Assembly: GCA_014621425.1 (NCBI GenBank)
Contig: JAANBB010000324.1
Coordinates: 1 to 47,171 of the forward strand
Origin: Cylindrodendrum hubeiense
Lineage: Eukaryota; Ascomycota; Sordariomycetes; Hypocreales; Nectriaceae
Reading direction: 5' to 3'
DNA length: 47,171 nucleotides
Below, one piece after another: positions 21,687 to 31,048 of this stretch. Within the stretch, counting starts at the first letter, position 1. Each line of letters opens with the position of its first letter. Under the pieces are notes generated by a model. The model was not told the origin of the DNA and did no database searches. It saw only the letters and a program-made list of their open reading frames with translations. The position numbers and the translations under genes were made by a program.

Positions 21687-23736
21687 ATGGGCGCGCTCCG
21701 GGGTAAGTGGCGGTCGGAACTCTTGCTACCATGACTGCAAATCTCTAACCAACTAGAAAGACCGAATGATGTTTTCATTGCTGTAATGGGTGTCACGGGG
21801 TCGGGCAAGAGCTCCTTCATCTCACTGTGCTCCGACCAGCCCGTTGAAATCGGCCACACCCTGGGTGCATGTGAGTGCAATATTTGGACTGCTTGGGCTA
21901 CTGGCCTATGCATATTCTAACAAAACTAGGCACATCTACCGTCGACGTATACGCATACGACATGTCGCCTGACAGCACCGTGTATCTCATCGACACACCT
22001 GGGTTTGATGACACAAACAGAAGCGATACGGAGATTCTCAGAGAGATTGCTACCTGGCTCGGGGACTCGTACAGAAACGAAATTCTACTCCACGGGATCA
22101 TATATCTCCATCGCATCACTGATATCCGTATGCAAGGCTCAGCTAGGAAGAACTTGATTATGTTCAGGCAACTATGCGGCGAGAATGCCCTCAAGAAAGT
22201 TGTCCTTACCACAACCATGTGGGACAAGATCTCGAGCGAAGAAGGTATCGAGCGCGAAAGTCAGCTGAAAGAAACGGAAGACTTTTGGGGCTGGATGTTG
22301 GCGAAGGGCAGTTCCTGTCATCGGCACTGCAACACGGTGGCCTCAGCAAGACAGATTATCCATCTGCTAGCCAACCACAACACACCCATAGTCACAGACC
22401 TCCAGAAACAGTTGGTCGATCAAGGGTTCGAGCTCGTCCAAACATCGGCTGGCCGGGAAATGCAAAGCGAGATGCTTAAGGCGAAGAAGGAATGGGCCAA
22501 GGAGCGTCAAGAGATCGAGGAACAGATGAATAAGGCCATACAGCAACGCGACCGCGAGGCTGAGGAGATCATGCGCGAGGAGCGTGATAGGTACACGCGC
22601 ATGATCAAGAAGGTAGAGGACGACACAATCGACCTCCAATCGACCTTCGAAAACCTCCTCAAGGAGCGCGATGAGCGCGTTGCCCAGATAGAAAAACGGA
22701 TGGAGAAACAGCAAGCTGATCACAAGGACGAGCTGGAACGGATTAAAGACAAACATCGGCAGATCGAGAAAGAGAAACAAGCACAAGAGGTGCGAGATCA
22801 GGGACCGGCAGGACAGCAGGAAAACAGGGATGTCCAAGACATGGGATCGACCAAATCCACAGGCTACTCCCCGTATTCGGTAACGAAGGTTGGACCTTCA
22901 TTCTGCTGCTCTAGCCCAACAGAGTGCATCAAGTAAGCGCACCAGATTCCCCAGGGATGAAGTCTAGATGCCGTTGAAAGGATTCTAATGAATATGTGCA
23001 AGGAATATTGATAACCCAAGGAAATGGTACTGCTCGGAGGTATTGCAGGCTGCCAGTTACGGAGAGACTGTCAATGGGAAATTCCAATGGATTAGTCGCT
23101 ACTCAGGTGGCATGTGGGGTAAGAAGTAAACCAACACTTCAAGGGAACCAAGATGGAAGCTAATGATTGCACCAGACCAAAGTAAAAACTTCGAAGTTTG
23201 TTATCCGGCCCTAGCCAAGGATATAAACCATCGCGGACTTGATAATCTTCAACTATCTGTCCTTGGGCCTGGGCAGAGATATTTTGCAAGATGGCGGAAC
23301 GGCTCCTGGAACAGCTGGGGAACAGATAAAGCCAACAAGGATTTCGAAGGATGCATGTCCAAGAAGCAAGGTTTTAAAGTCTTCGCTGCGGCTTTCGGAT
23401 ATGGAGACTCCTATGTCATCTCGTATGGACACGGTTCAGACTTGAAAGACTTGAGCTACAAATCGTACCTAAACGGCCATTACCCTGGACTGAAAAATTT
23501 ACTCCATGAGAGGAGCGATATTAGCATACTCGTATGTCTCTCCACCCCGTTCCGCGGGATAGAAGCTCACGTTACAACAGGCTATTGCACTCGACCCAAT
23601 GAATTCGACTGACTATATCATTATTTGGGCGTGCAAAGATGGATCCATTGAAGCTGCCTGGAATACTTTAGAAGTTGATGTTTCTCGAAGTATAAGTATA
23701 TGGTGGAAGGACCAGGGTCCGTTGCCTAAGTTATGA
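21687..23736 (+). CDS. P-loop GTPase with coiled coil and C-terminal W-rich repeat domain (paralogue B)
   Basis: Six exons: 21687-21702, 21757-21870, 21930-22932, 23003-23118, 23176-23531 and 23581-23736. Every junction has GT..AG and keeps phase, giving 586 residues. G1 GVTGSGKSS lies at residues 17-25, the switch-I Thr in CTSTVDVY, G3 DTPGFDDT near residue 67, and TMWDK takes the G4 place. A coiled coil covers about residues 190-340. After a Cys pair (FCCSSPTEC) comes a domain of about 205 residues with degenerate repeats: LSVLGPGQRYFARWRNGSW, then FAAAFGYGDSYVISYG, then LAIALDPMNSTDYIIIWACK. Each is a beta-rich unit followed by a helix, like the aromatic DGSW repeats of some fungal sensor proteins. 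If intron 3 is kept, the protein stops right after the Cys pair. The 16-nt first exon is the weakest part of the model. Confidence 0.8.
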
Positions 23737-24089
23737 GTATATGAATCTGCTGTCAAACTACATCGGGCACTTCACAACTTATTGGTCCCCAACCAGAATT
23801 CCCACACGTGTTACCATGGCAGATGATAGTGTTAGGAGATAATAGATGGCAATGATAGATGAATCTAATGGTAAAATAAGTTAGGAGTGGGAGTCGGCGC
23901 TGATAATGATCATTCTTCACACGCAATTAGGTACCTGTCACCGAGAGGTTTAGCTTAGCTCGGCCCACCAGATGATCCATGGAAAGACATTTCTCACAGG
24001 GACTATATCTTTTCCCATTTTATCTCGTGTGTATGTGTGCTTTGAAATGGTAGCAATGTCTCTCGACACTATGTGTTTACTATTTGTTC
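23737..24089. other. Intergenic region between convergent genes
   Basis: AT-rich 3' flanks of paralogue B (+) and the phosphoesterase (-). No further feature seen. Confidence 0.6.
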
Positions 24090-25303
24090 TCAAATACCAG
24101 ACTTAAAACAGGATCTCTCGGAAACACAACTATTGACCTGAATGTCCATGTATGTGTTGCCGATTGGTTCATTTCCCTCCACCCTGATCTCCCTCTGAGG
24201 AACTCCAGCTTCACTTTCGTCTTCCCCCCTTTTGATGCCGTGTAGGTCTGCGATGCAGAGGCTGCGCGCTTCCATATTGCCGTCATGTTCGTTCTTTGCT
24301 TCAATGACGACCTGCGGATGTGGTTCTAAATCAATATCGACAAGCCATGGCAACTGGCTTAATCCGTCGTCTGACTTGAGAGCTGCATTGATGAATAATG
24401 TTTGACCGGACCCAAGAGGGTCGTGGTCGTCACTGCAGTGACTTGTGTTGCACGATCCCTGCACTTGATATTGCTCCATCCTTTCTTCCCTGGTTTTCTT
24501 CTCCTTATCGGACTCGAGATTAGGACCTCGCAGGCTGGAAAGAGTCTCCAGTGCTTTAGATCTCTCGTGGTCGATGTCACCGAAATGTGACGGCTTGTCA
24601 GAGATTTCCGATCGCCACGTAACCAATTTCGCCCCCCACCCGTTGTGGACGTGTCCGAAACAGTGAAGTTTTGGTTGAGCCCTGGCGACAGCACCGAAAA
24701 GTTGGGAGCATCCGATACGCTTCTTGTCTGTTATATCCATGATGCCAAGTGGGGGCCGTGGGTAATGACGATGTCAGTCCACTTCTCGATATTGAAGTCA
24801 TGAGCACCACTATACTGAAAGCCCCATTCACCACCAGAGGATGGAGTATAGGGGCTGGCGTACGTCTTCAATGTCGCACCATTCTGAAGGTGGAAGACAT
24901 GTGATCCCTTGTCGATAAATACAATGCCATCATCCTTTGCTTCCTGCAGGATCCTTCTCGCGGTACCATAATCGCCGAACTCCTTCTTGATACTATCACT
25001 TAGGCATTCTTGGGCCAGTTTGTTCGCCTCCGAAATCTTCTGCTTAAAAACAGGAATGTCAAGCGAGAAATCGTGGTTGCCTGCGATGACGATCTTAAGC
25101 GGTGCTTCGACATCCCTCATCATCTTGATTGTTTCCCGAAATTCATCCAATTTGGAATGGTCGGTGAGATCACCGCAGTGAATGGCTACATCCACGGGCT
25201 GTTGTGGCTTAGTATTCTCTGGAAAATTCATGCCATGGGTATCAGAGATGATTAGTAGTCGTGTCTTGATACGACAGGACTCTTTATTGGCAGGGCCTGC
25301 CAT
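24090..25303 (-). CDS. Metallophosphoesterase (calcineurin-like), interrupted by a one-base frameshift
   Basis: Reads from ATG 25303 to TGA 24092-24090, about 404 residues if one base is restored. Metal-binding motifs come in family order: SDTHG, CGDLTDH, AGNHD, then ITHG, and FGHVHNGWG after the break. This is the MPPED/class-III phosphodiesterase type, which hydrolyses phosphodiesters such as cyclic nucleotides. The real substrate is unknown. At 24751-24755 the minus strand has CCCCC where the conserved T-H-G-P-P motif needs six C. As written the frame ends a few codons later (HLASWI stop), while the shifted frame carries on with the GHVH motif and a 200-residue tail rich in Asp, Glu and Ser. 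The part after the shift is well preserved, which argues for an assembly error or a very recent loss. It converges on GTPase B. Confidence 0.82.
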
Positions 25304-25567
25304 GGTTAGTGTTAAGAAGAAAAGAAGAGAACTGTAGAAAATATGTTGGCGGTTATGTGGATAGAATCCCTCTAATATATTTGCTCTAATGAAGGTTTCA
25401 GATGGGAAGGTTACCTATATTGGGTAAAGTCACAACTTCTCGGTATTCTCTCAAGGTAAAATTTGACGAGGCACCATGATCATATCCGTGGGGTTTCACA
25501 ACCAAAAGTTTCTAGTGTAAGGTGAATATTTATTGTCACTCACCAGAAAGAATACTCAAGAGTCATA
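25304..25567. other. Upstream region of the phosphoesterase
   Basis: AT-rich, with no feature recognised. Confidence 0.5.
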
Positions 25568-26184
25568 TTGACTCACTATAACTGCACCAATTCATCCGAT
25601 TTAGCCGCAATCTTGCGTTTCCAATACGATTCCAATTATATACAGAGTCCGTTCTCGACTAGGTTTGCTAGAGAACAGGGCACAGCAGGACAGGCAGAAA
25701 CGATTAATACCGTCGAAATCCGGCCAGCAGCCACAACAGGCGCCCCAGTTGCGAAACACTCATGCAAACTGCCCACGCACTTTAACGCCAAAGTGCAAGT
25801 CAACCCCTGCCATGTCCTCACGACATCCAAGGTAAGTTACAGTCCCTGCAAGTAACATCATGGGATGTGTAGCCGGCGGCCCCTGCTGATGTTCTCATTG
25901 ACATCTGGGAGGGTGTTCAGGCTGGCGCCCCTAGTAGGACAGGAGGCGTGGAGCTGCCGCCGGAAATGGCGCGGGCCAAGCCCACTCATTACATTTAGCC
26001 AGGCTCTGATTTGCTACGGCCTCGCGACAACGACCGCAACGTCTATGTCCTGGATGAGTATATCGAAACTGATATTCAATTGCACAGGCTCAATCACATC
26101 AAAGATAGGTTAAAGCTGTCACTCGTTCATGTCATTGGCGCAATGGATCTGTCGGAGGTGGTGTTGCCGTGGTTCCCGAGCTAG
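25568..26184 (+). pseudogene. Possible gene remnant of unknown family
   Basis: Two open stretches join in phase 0 across a plausible intron (25832-25872, GTAAGT..TAG). The upstream one (25568-25831) has no ATG. The downstream one reads protein-like sequence (DVLIDIWEGVQAG) but meets an in-frame TAG at 25996-25998. It then continues in the same frame through NDRNVYVLDEYIETDIQLHR and LVHVIGAMDLSEVVLPWFPS to a stop at 26182-26184. A missing start plus one internal stop fits a decaying gene. A different exon structure could also explain it. No family recognised. Confidence 0.3.
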
Positions 26185-26460
26185 GACGCTTGGTCTCCCG
26201 TGTCCCCAAGTGAACCACAGCCGCGGGAAGATGTCACGTCAGTTCCGAGGAGCGAGGCTTCAGGATGCCTAGTTTTTCTTTCATCTGTCGCAAAATTTGT
26301 ACATGGGTCTATCGCTGACCTCTATGAATCACTTCGACTCCTTCGTCTGCTCCGCCTTCAACCGGTCTTCCTTGTCCCACTCGATCAATTGCTTCGACCA
26401 GCTATTGCACGTGCCCTCTCGTCAGTATTGTCGCTCACATAGCAAGGGGAAAGCCACGTA

Positions 26461-26795
26461 CTATCGGCTAGGGTGCCACTCCCAGGCCTCGGGCTTTCGC
26501 GCCCAGGTCTCGCGCCCGGCGCTGAAGTTCCAGGTGATGGCGACGATGCCGAACATGACGGCGCCCGCGATCAGCGTGTTGCCGCGCCAGTTGGCAGGCT
26601 GTGCGTACCAACCACCGGCCGGTGACCAGACATGCTTGGGGTAACTTTTCGGGGTATCGGTTAGGCGTCGGGGGGATCGAAAGGAGGGAGCACACTCGTC
26701 GTGGAATCGGATTGACTTACGGGATTTTTCCGCCGCCGCCCTGGGTCAATTGTCAGCGTCTCTTCGGGATATCACACGGGGATTCGACGTACCAT
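26461..26795 (-). CDS. Small single-pass mitochondrial inner-membrane protein, complex I accessory subunit-like
   Basis: Three exons: 26795-26793 (ATG alone), 26740-26721 (20 nt) and 26644-26461. The introns of 52 bp (GTACGT..CAG) and 76 bp (GTAAGT..AAG) keep phase and give 68 residues. The protein has a Gly-rich start (M-GGGG-KIP), the conserved block YPKHVWSPAGGWYAQPANW, one membrane helix (about 31-45) and a charged Trp-rich tail. Fungal proteins of this shape are annotated as a small NADH:ubiquinone oxidoreductase subunit (about 6.6 kDa); I am fairly sure of the family but not of the subunit name. It probably sits in the membrane arm of complex I. The coding exons are so short that gene finders could miss it. 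It is divergent from the mitoribosomal gene, with 340 bp between start codons. Confidence 0.8.
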
Positions 26796-27135
26796 ATTGA
26801 TTGACTTGTCAACGGACGTTTAGGGAATGTTCTGGGAGCACAATGGCGTCGTTGACGATGCGTAGGCCGAGCCACTCAAGAAGTTGAGGTTGCGAGCAAT
26901 CCGCTAGACGCCCAGGCGAGAAACGCGGGCGGGCCGAGGTTGATCCGCATTTTTGGCTCCGCTCCGGCTCAACTCGCCCGTTCCGCTGGCTCACACGACT
27001 CCAGACGCATTGAACGCAGAACTTTTTTCGGTGACGGGTTACGAACAAGTCGATGCCACGCCCCGTCCTCGACGCCCTGCGACCACGCCCCGACTTCCAT
27101 TCTCCCGCGCGCCGACCCCCCCAACTGCTGCATCG
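26796..27135. promoter_or_regulatory. Bidirectional promoter of two nuclear genes for mitochondrial proteins
   Basis: The 340 bp between the ATG of the complex I-type subunit (-) and the ATG of MRPL3 (+). The MRPL3 frame is open back to about 26953 but without an ATG, so 27136 is taken as the start. Confidence 0.6.
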
Positions 27136-28299
27136 ATGAAGCGGGCTCCCCTGCAACGATGGGGCGGCCAATTGCTGCAGGCCCGCTCGCGAGCTGCCAT
27201 GGCCGCTCCCGCAGCTCGACAGCCCTTCGCCGCGAGCTTGCACCGGCACGCCTCGTCGGCCGCCGCCACCCACTCCCCCGCCGACGACATCCCCGCCGAG
27301 AGCTTGCGGTCGCCTCTTCCTTCTCCTCGGCCCAATCGGGCTGCCGAGTCCGCTAAGCTCGCCGCCCTCCACGCCCGCTTGTCCCTCTCCAACAAGATCC
27401 CCCTGGAGACGCTCGCGCGAGCCCTCGTTGTCCCCTCCGCCGACGTCAATGCCAGCTTCAACAACTCCAACCTCGCCTTCCTCGGAAGCACCTTCATCAA
27501 CTACCACGTCCTCGAGTACCTCGCCGTCAAGTGGCCCCGCCTGCCCATGACCATCCTCTACGAGGCACTGCGCGCCTATGCCGGCAAGGAATCGCTGCAC
27601 CAAATAGCCCGCCGATGGGGTGTTGAGGCCGCCGCCGCTCCTGGCGAGGAGGTCGATCCCGGTCTGCTACAATGGAAGCCTCAAGAATCAGGTCTGCAAA
27701 CACGCTGGGGTTACGTGCGTGCTGAGGCTGTACACTTCGACCGATTCGAGCCTCGTCGTGGTATCAGTAGTCGTGTGGTCATGGACGACGAGTTCGGCGA
27801 CACCCTGCAGGCCCCCAAGACCGGCCCCGAGGCCTTCAAATTCTACCAGGACGAGGCCTATGGCTCTTTCGTCCAGGCCGTCGTTGGCTCCATCTACACC
27901 CACTGCGGTCGCGAGGCCACCCGCGACTTTGTGCAGTCCCATATCCTCTCCCGTCAGATCGACCTCTCCTCCATGTTCCAGTTCCAGCTCCCCACCCGCG
28001 AGCTCGCCATGCTCTGCGCTCGTGAGGGCTTCTCCTCCCCCATCGCCCGCCTCGAGAGCGAGACCGGTCGCTTGTCCCGCACGCCCGTATTCGTCGTCGG
28101 CATCTACAGCGGCTCCGAGAAGCTCGGCGAGGGCTCCGGCCCCAGCCTTAACATTGCCAGGTGGAAGGCCTCCATGAACGCCCTCAAGGCCTGGTACATG
28201 TACAGCCCTGGTAACAAGGTCCGGGTGCCCAGCGACATGTTTGAGGAGGATGCCAAGCCCTGGAAGGCGCCCCATATCGACATTGGCGAGATTATCTAA
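27136..28299 (+). CDS. MRPL3: Mitochondrial large-subunit ribosomal protein mL44 (Mrpl3), RNase III-like
   Basis: A single exon of 387 residues. It is a structural protein of the mitochondrial 54S subunit, built on an inactive RNase III fold plus a double-stranded RNA-binding domain. The first 50 residues are rich in Arg, Ala and Ser and lack acids, as in a mitochondrial presequence. The RNase III-like part includes LAFLGSTFINYHVLEYLAVK and SFVQAVVGSIYTHCG, where the active enzymes have their signature, but the catalytic acidic cluster is not intact. The C-terminal part (FVVGIYSGSEKLGEG and ARWKASMNALKAWY) has the dsRBD pattern. The ATG at 27136 is the first in frame; sequence before it is open only from non-ATG codons. 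It converges with the phospholipase gene, 301 bp away. Confidence 0.92.
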   Translation: MKRAPLQRWGGQLLQARSRAAMAAPAARQPFAASLHRHASSAAATHSPADDIPAESLRSPLPSPRPNRAAESAKLAALHARLSLSNKIPLETLARALVVPSADVNASFNNSNLAFLGSTFINYHVLEYLAVKWPRLPMTILYEALRAYAGKESLHQIARRWGVEAAAAPGEEVDPGLLQWKPQESGLQTRWGYVRAEAVHFDRFEPRRGISSRVVMDDEFGDTLQAPKTGPEAFKFYQDEAYGSFVQAVVGSIYTHCGREATRDFVQSHILSRQIDLSSMFQFQLPTRELAMLCAREGFSSPIARLESETGRLSRTPVFVVGIYSGSEKLGEGSGPSLNIARWKASMNALKAWYMYSPGNKVRVPSDMFEEDAKPWKAPHIDIGEII

Positions 28300-28600
28300 G
28301 CGGGATTCTCGGTTGCATTTGTTGGTGTGGCGCTGTTGGTGATGCTGGGAGGAATGCATCGGCCGTGTGTGGATAATGACAAAACAATTTTTGCCCTGGC
28401 CAGGCAGTGTATAAATTACATGGAGCAATGAGATCCCTAGAGGAAACGGCTGGGAAACGTCACTGTAAGATACAATGTAGAACAATGACCAACTCCTCGG
28501 ACAATGGCGAGTCAAAATCAAAGATTTACATTAAACTCTTATACTCCTCTAATCTGTGTCTGTCTCCGGGTATATTTTCTTTTTACAAGTAACATCAGCC
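28300..28600. other. Intergenic region between convergent genes
   Basis: AT-rich 3' flanks of MRPL3 and the phospholipase gene, with nothing else seen. Confidence 0.6.
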
Positions 28601-31048
28601 TCAACTGAAATGGTCACCCTCTCCCAGACGAACGCCCTCGCCCCTTCTGATCAAGGAGCGATACCTCTCCTGGCGTGTTGTGCGCTCCGTAGCCTCGCGG
28701 AGCCTCTTCTTGCGCTCGTAGATGGCGCGAACAGTGGACCGAATCTGGTCCTTGCCCTCATCATAGTTTGCGCGAGCTAGCTTGACGACCTCATCGATCT
28801 GGTCAGGGGTGTAGATGAAGTTCCAAGTGCTAAGGAAGTCAGTAGTACCAGGGGATAGGCCGGGGACCTTGTCGTTGGTGAGAAAAGGCATGTAGATGAC
28901 GGTGATGCCGGCGTCGGGCTCCATAAGCTTCCATGAATCAGGCTCTGAGATGGCCTTCGGTCGAGGGGTGTCAGAGTTGCGTTCCTGGTTGCTGCCGACC
29001 CAGACGGTGCAGTATCCCAGGTCTCCAGCGTCTTTCTCGCCCGGTTGGTACTTGGTCTCCTTGTTTTCAGACTGGAAGCTTTTTTCATTTCTGTGTGCTT
29101 CCTTGCGCAGTTCCTTTTGGTTCTCCTTGGCGTCTTGAAGTTTGGACTCGGCCTCACGGGTAGACTTTGCCTGCGCATCGTCGAGTTCCTTCGCCGCTTG
29201 TGCAGGGGTCTCTCCAGGCTTGGGCCACCCAATGCCAAGGGGCCAACCCTTGATGCCGCGCTGCTTGGCATACCCATCGACAACGGATAACCAGTTATCA
29301 GTTTTGATATCCGCCGACGCATCAAAGGCTATGAGGACGTCGACGTCGCGCCCAGGTCGAAGCAAGGGGTATATGGGCAAGTTATTAGACATTCCCGCAT
29401 CCATGAGCTGGATATACTCGCTATTGTAGATACTGTCCGGGGTAGTTTGGGGCAACTTGCCATGCATCCCGTATGCAAAGTTGGGAATCTTCGCAGGTTC
29501 AATAGGGTGGACCTTGCTCAGGTCGTCATCCCGTTCTGAGATGAGACCGTCAACAGCCCCAAATCCAGCCAGCCCTTTCAGGATAGGCTTGATCTCTCGA
29601 TAGTAGTGGCTCAGGGTGGCGCAGAAAGCGCTGCCAAAGACGCCCAGAAGAAGAGGCAGTCGTATTTCAGGGAGATGAAAGCCGTACTCGGGAGGGACGT
29701 CTTTGCCGTTGTTGAATTTTCGGCCCAGAGCCCAAGTAGGGATGCCAGCTCCAAACTCCTCGCAAAAGAATTCGTATGGGGTGATTTCGTACCATTGAAA
29801 CCAAGATTCCTTTTTGGCCTCCTCCTTGGCCCTTTCAATGCCAAAAATGCCCGCTTGGGCTTCTGCCTCTGTCAAGTTGGGGATCTCGTGGCGTACGGCG
29901 GTATAAATTGGCATTGGAAGCTGGCCGTATTGGATATATTCTCGCTGGTTTGAGAGCTTGAAGTCGCGATCGTTGACTCCCAGGTCTCCCTTGGGGACCA
30001 GATATCTTGCAGCCAACAACACGCCGTATACATCGACCAGGCCCAAATCGGCGTGCGGGTCGCCCTTGAGCTTCTCGACCATACCGCTGAGAAGGTACTT
30101 GTTGGTTGGCATCGAAACTAGGGATTGAAAGGCGTCAGGTGGGTAAGCGATGTGAGTTGAAGCTCGGGACTTGAGATGCTCCAAGAGGCTATGAATGCTT
30201 CCTTTGTTGAATGATGTGAGGTTGAGCGCCTGGAGCCAGCAAGAACCGCTGACGCCCGAGGTGTACGTCACACAGTCGAACAAACCATCCTCTTCGGTGG
30301 CGAGGATGGATCCTGTGCCGGCAATGAGAGCCCGTAGACCTCCGCCGGACCCGCACATGGCGATGGTTGGGACATCATCGGGATGAACATCCTCTTCCTC
30401 GAGCCCTAGATACCTCGCCAGGCCCACTCTTGCGACTCTGCGGCGTCGAGCGAGGAATGTCTTTTCTTCCTCACAGAGGTCGGAAGATACGCGAACATCG
30501 GCAGTGTAGCGGATTTCGGGGTGAACGAGGGGATCATGAGCTTCGGTCCATATCTCATCAGCCAACGAGCCCGGGGACATGGAGAGCTCTCGCTGCAGCT
30601 TCGCCATGTACCCGGGCAGTAACTTGGACCATTCTGGGGCAATAAACTCGACGAGCTTGTCGGGGATGACGGGCCATTCTAGGTTATTGACCAAGGTGAA
30701 AGCCTCGAAGCGACGGGCGAAGTTGGCCCAGGCGGGCTGGTCGTCTTGCGAAGAACCCGGGGCATCCTGGCTTTCGGAGTCTGCGAGTTGCTGGCGGCCA
30801 TTTTTCCTCTTATTCGAGAGCTGCGCGAAGTCGTCAGAGGGATAGAGCCACCAAATAAAGAGGCCGCCGGTGATTACCGCAGCGGGCAACGTGGAGTGTT
30901 GTTTGTGTTGCCTGGCATCTGATTTTGGTGCCGAGGAGAAGAGGGTGCGGCGTAGCTCGATCGGCACCCGAGTGATGCTCAACTGAGATGCGGCTAGTCT
31001 CGAGCCAAGCCTCGCAAGGCTCCCAATGGAGCCGCGGTGATATCTCAT
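28601..31048 (-). CDS. Cytosolic phospholipase A2-like enzyme with mitochondrial targeting
   Basis: A single exon of 815 residues from ATG 31048 (the frame is open three codons further to a TTG). It should release fatty acids from glycerophospholipids. The lysophospholipase/cPLA2 catalytic domain shows the oxyanion-type CGSGGGLRALIAG, the nucleophile Ser in TSGVSGSCW and the catalytic Asp in DAGMSNNLP. The first 50 residues are rich in Arg, Ser and Leu with few acids. A single hydrophobic segment (PAAVITGGLFIWWLYP, about residues 55-70) follows, so mitochondrial inner-membrane anchoring is likely. This matches the fungal PlaA group, one member of which has been reported in mitochondria. A coiled, charged insert (around residues 635-695, rich in Lys and Glu) lies after the catalytic Asp. 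No regulatory C2 domain is present. Confidence 0.92.
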   Translation of the reverse strand: MRYHRGSIGSLARLGSRLAASQLSITRVPIELRRTLFSSAPKSDARQHKQHSTLPAAVITGGLFIWWLYPSDDFAQLSNKRKNGRQQLADSESQDAPGSSQDDQPAWANFARRFEAFTLVNNLEWPVIPDKLVEFIAPEWSKLLPGYMAKLQRELSMSPGSLADEIWTEAHDPLVHPEIRYTADVRVSSDLCEEEKTFLARRRRVARVGLARYLGLEEEDVHPDDVPTIAMCGSGGGLRALIAGTGSILATEEDGLFDCVTYTSGVSGSCWLQALNLTSFNKGSIHSLLEHLKSRASTHIAYPPDAFQSLVSMPTNKYLLSGMVEKLKGDPHADLGLVDVYGVLLAARYLVPKGDLGVNDRDFKLSNQREYIQYGQLPMPIYTAVRHEIPNLTEAEAQAGIFGIERAKEEAKKESWFQWYEITPYEFFCEEFGAGIPTWALGRKFNNGKDVPPEYGFHLPEIRLPLLLGVFGSAFCATLSHYYREIKPILKGLAGFGAVDGLISERDDDLSKVHPIEPAKIPNFAYGMHGKLPQTTPDSIYNSEYIQLMDAGMSNNLPIYPLLRPGRDVDVLIAFDASADIKTDNWLSVVDGYAKQRGIKGWPLGIGWPKPGETPAQAAKELDDAQAKSTREAESKLQDAKENQKELRKEAHRNEKSFQSENKETKYQPGEKDAGDLGYCTVWVGSNQERNSDTPRPKAISEPDSWKLMEPDAGITVIYMPFLTNDKVPGLSPGTTDFLSTWNFIYTPDQIDEVVKLARANYDEGKDQIRSTVRAIYERKKRLREATERTTRQERYRSLIRRGEGVRLGEGDHFS

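Noticed and set aside
26809..27603. 264-codon frame antisense to MRPL3
   Set aside because: It mirrors the conserved mitoribosomal gene; Gly/Val/Glu-rich composition is typical of the reverse strand of GC-rich coding DNA.
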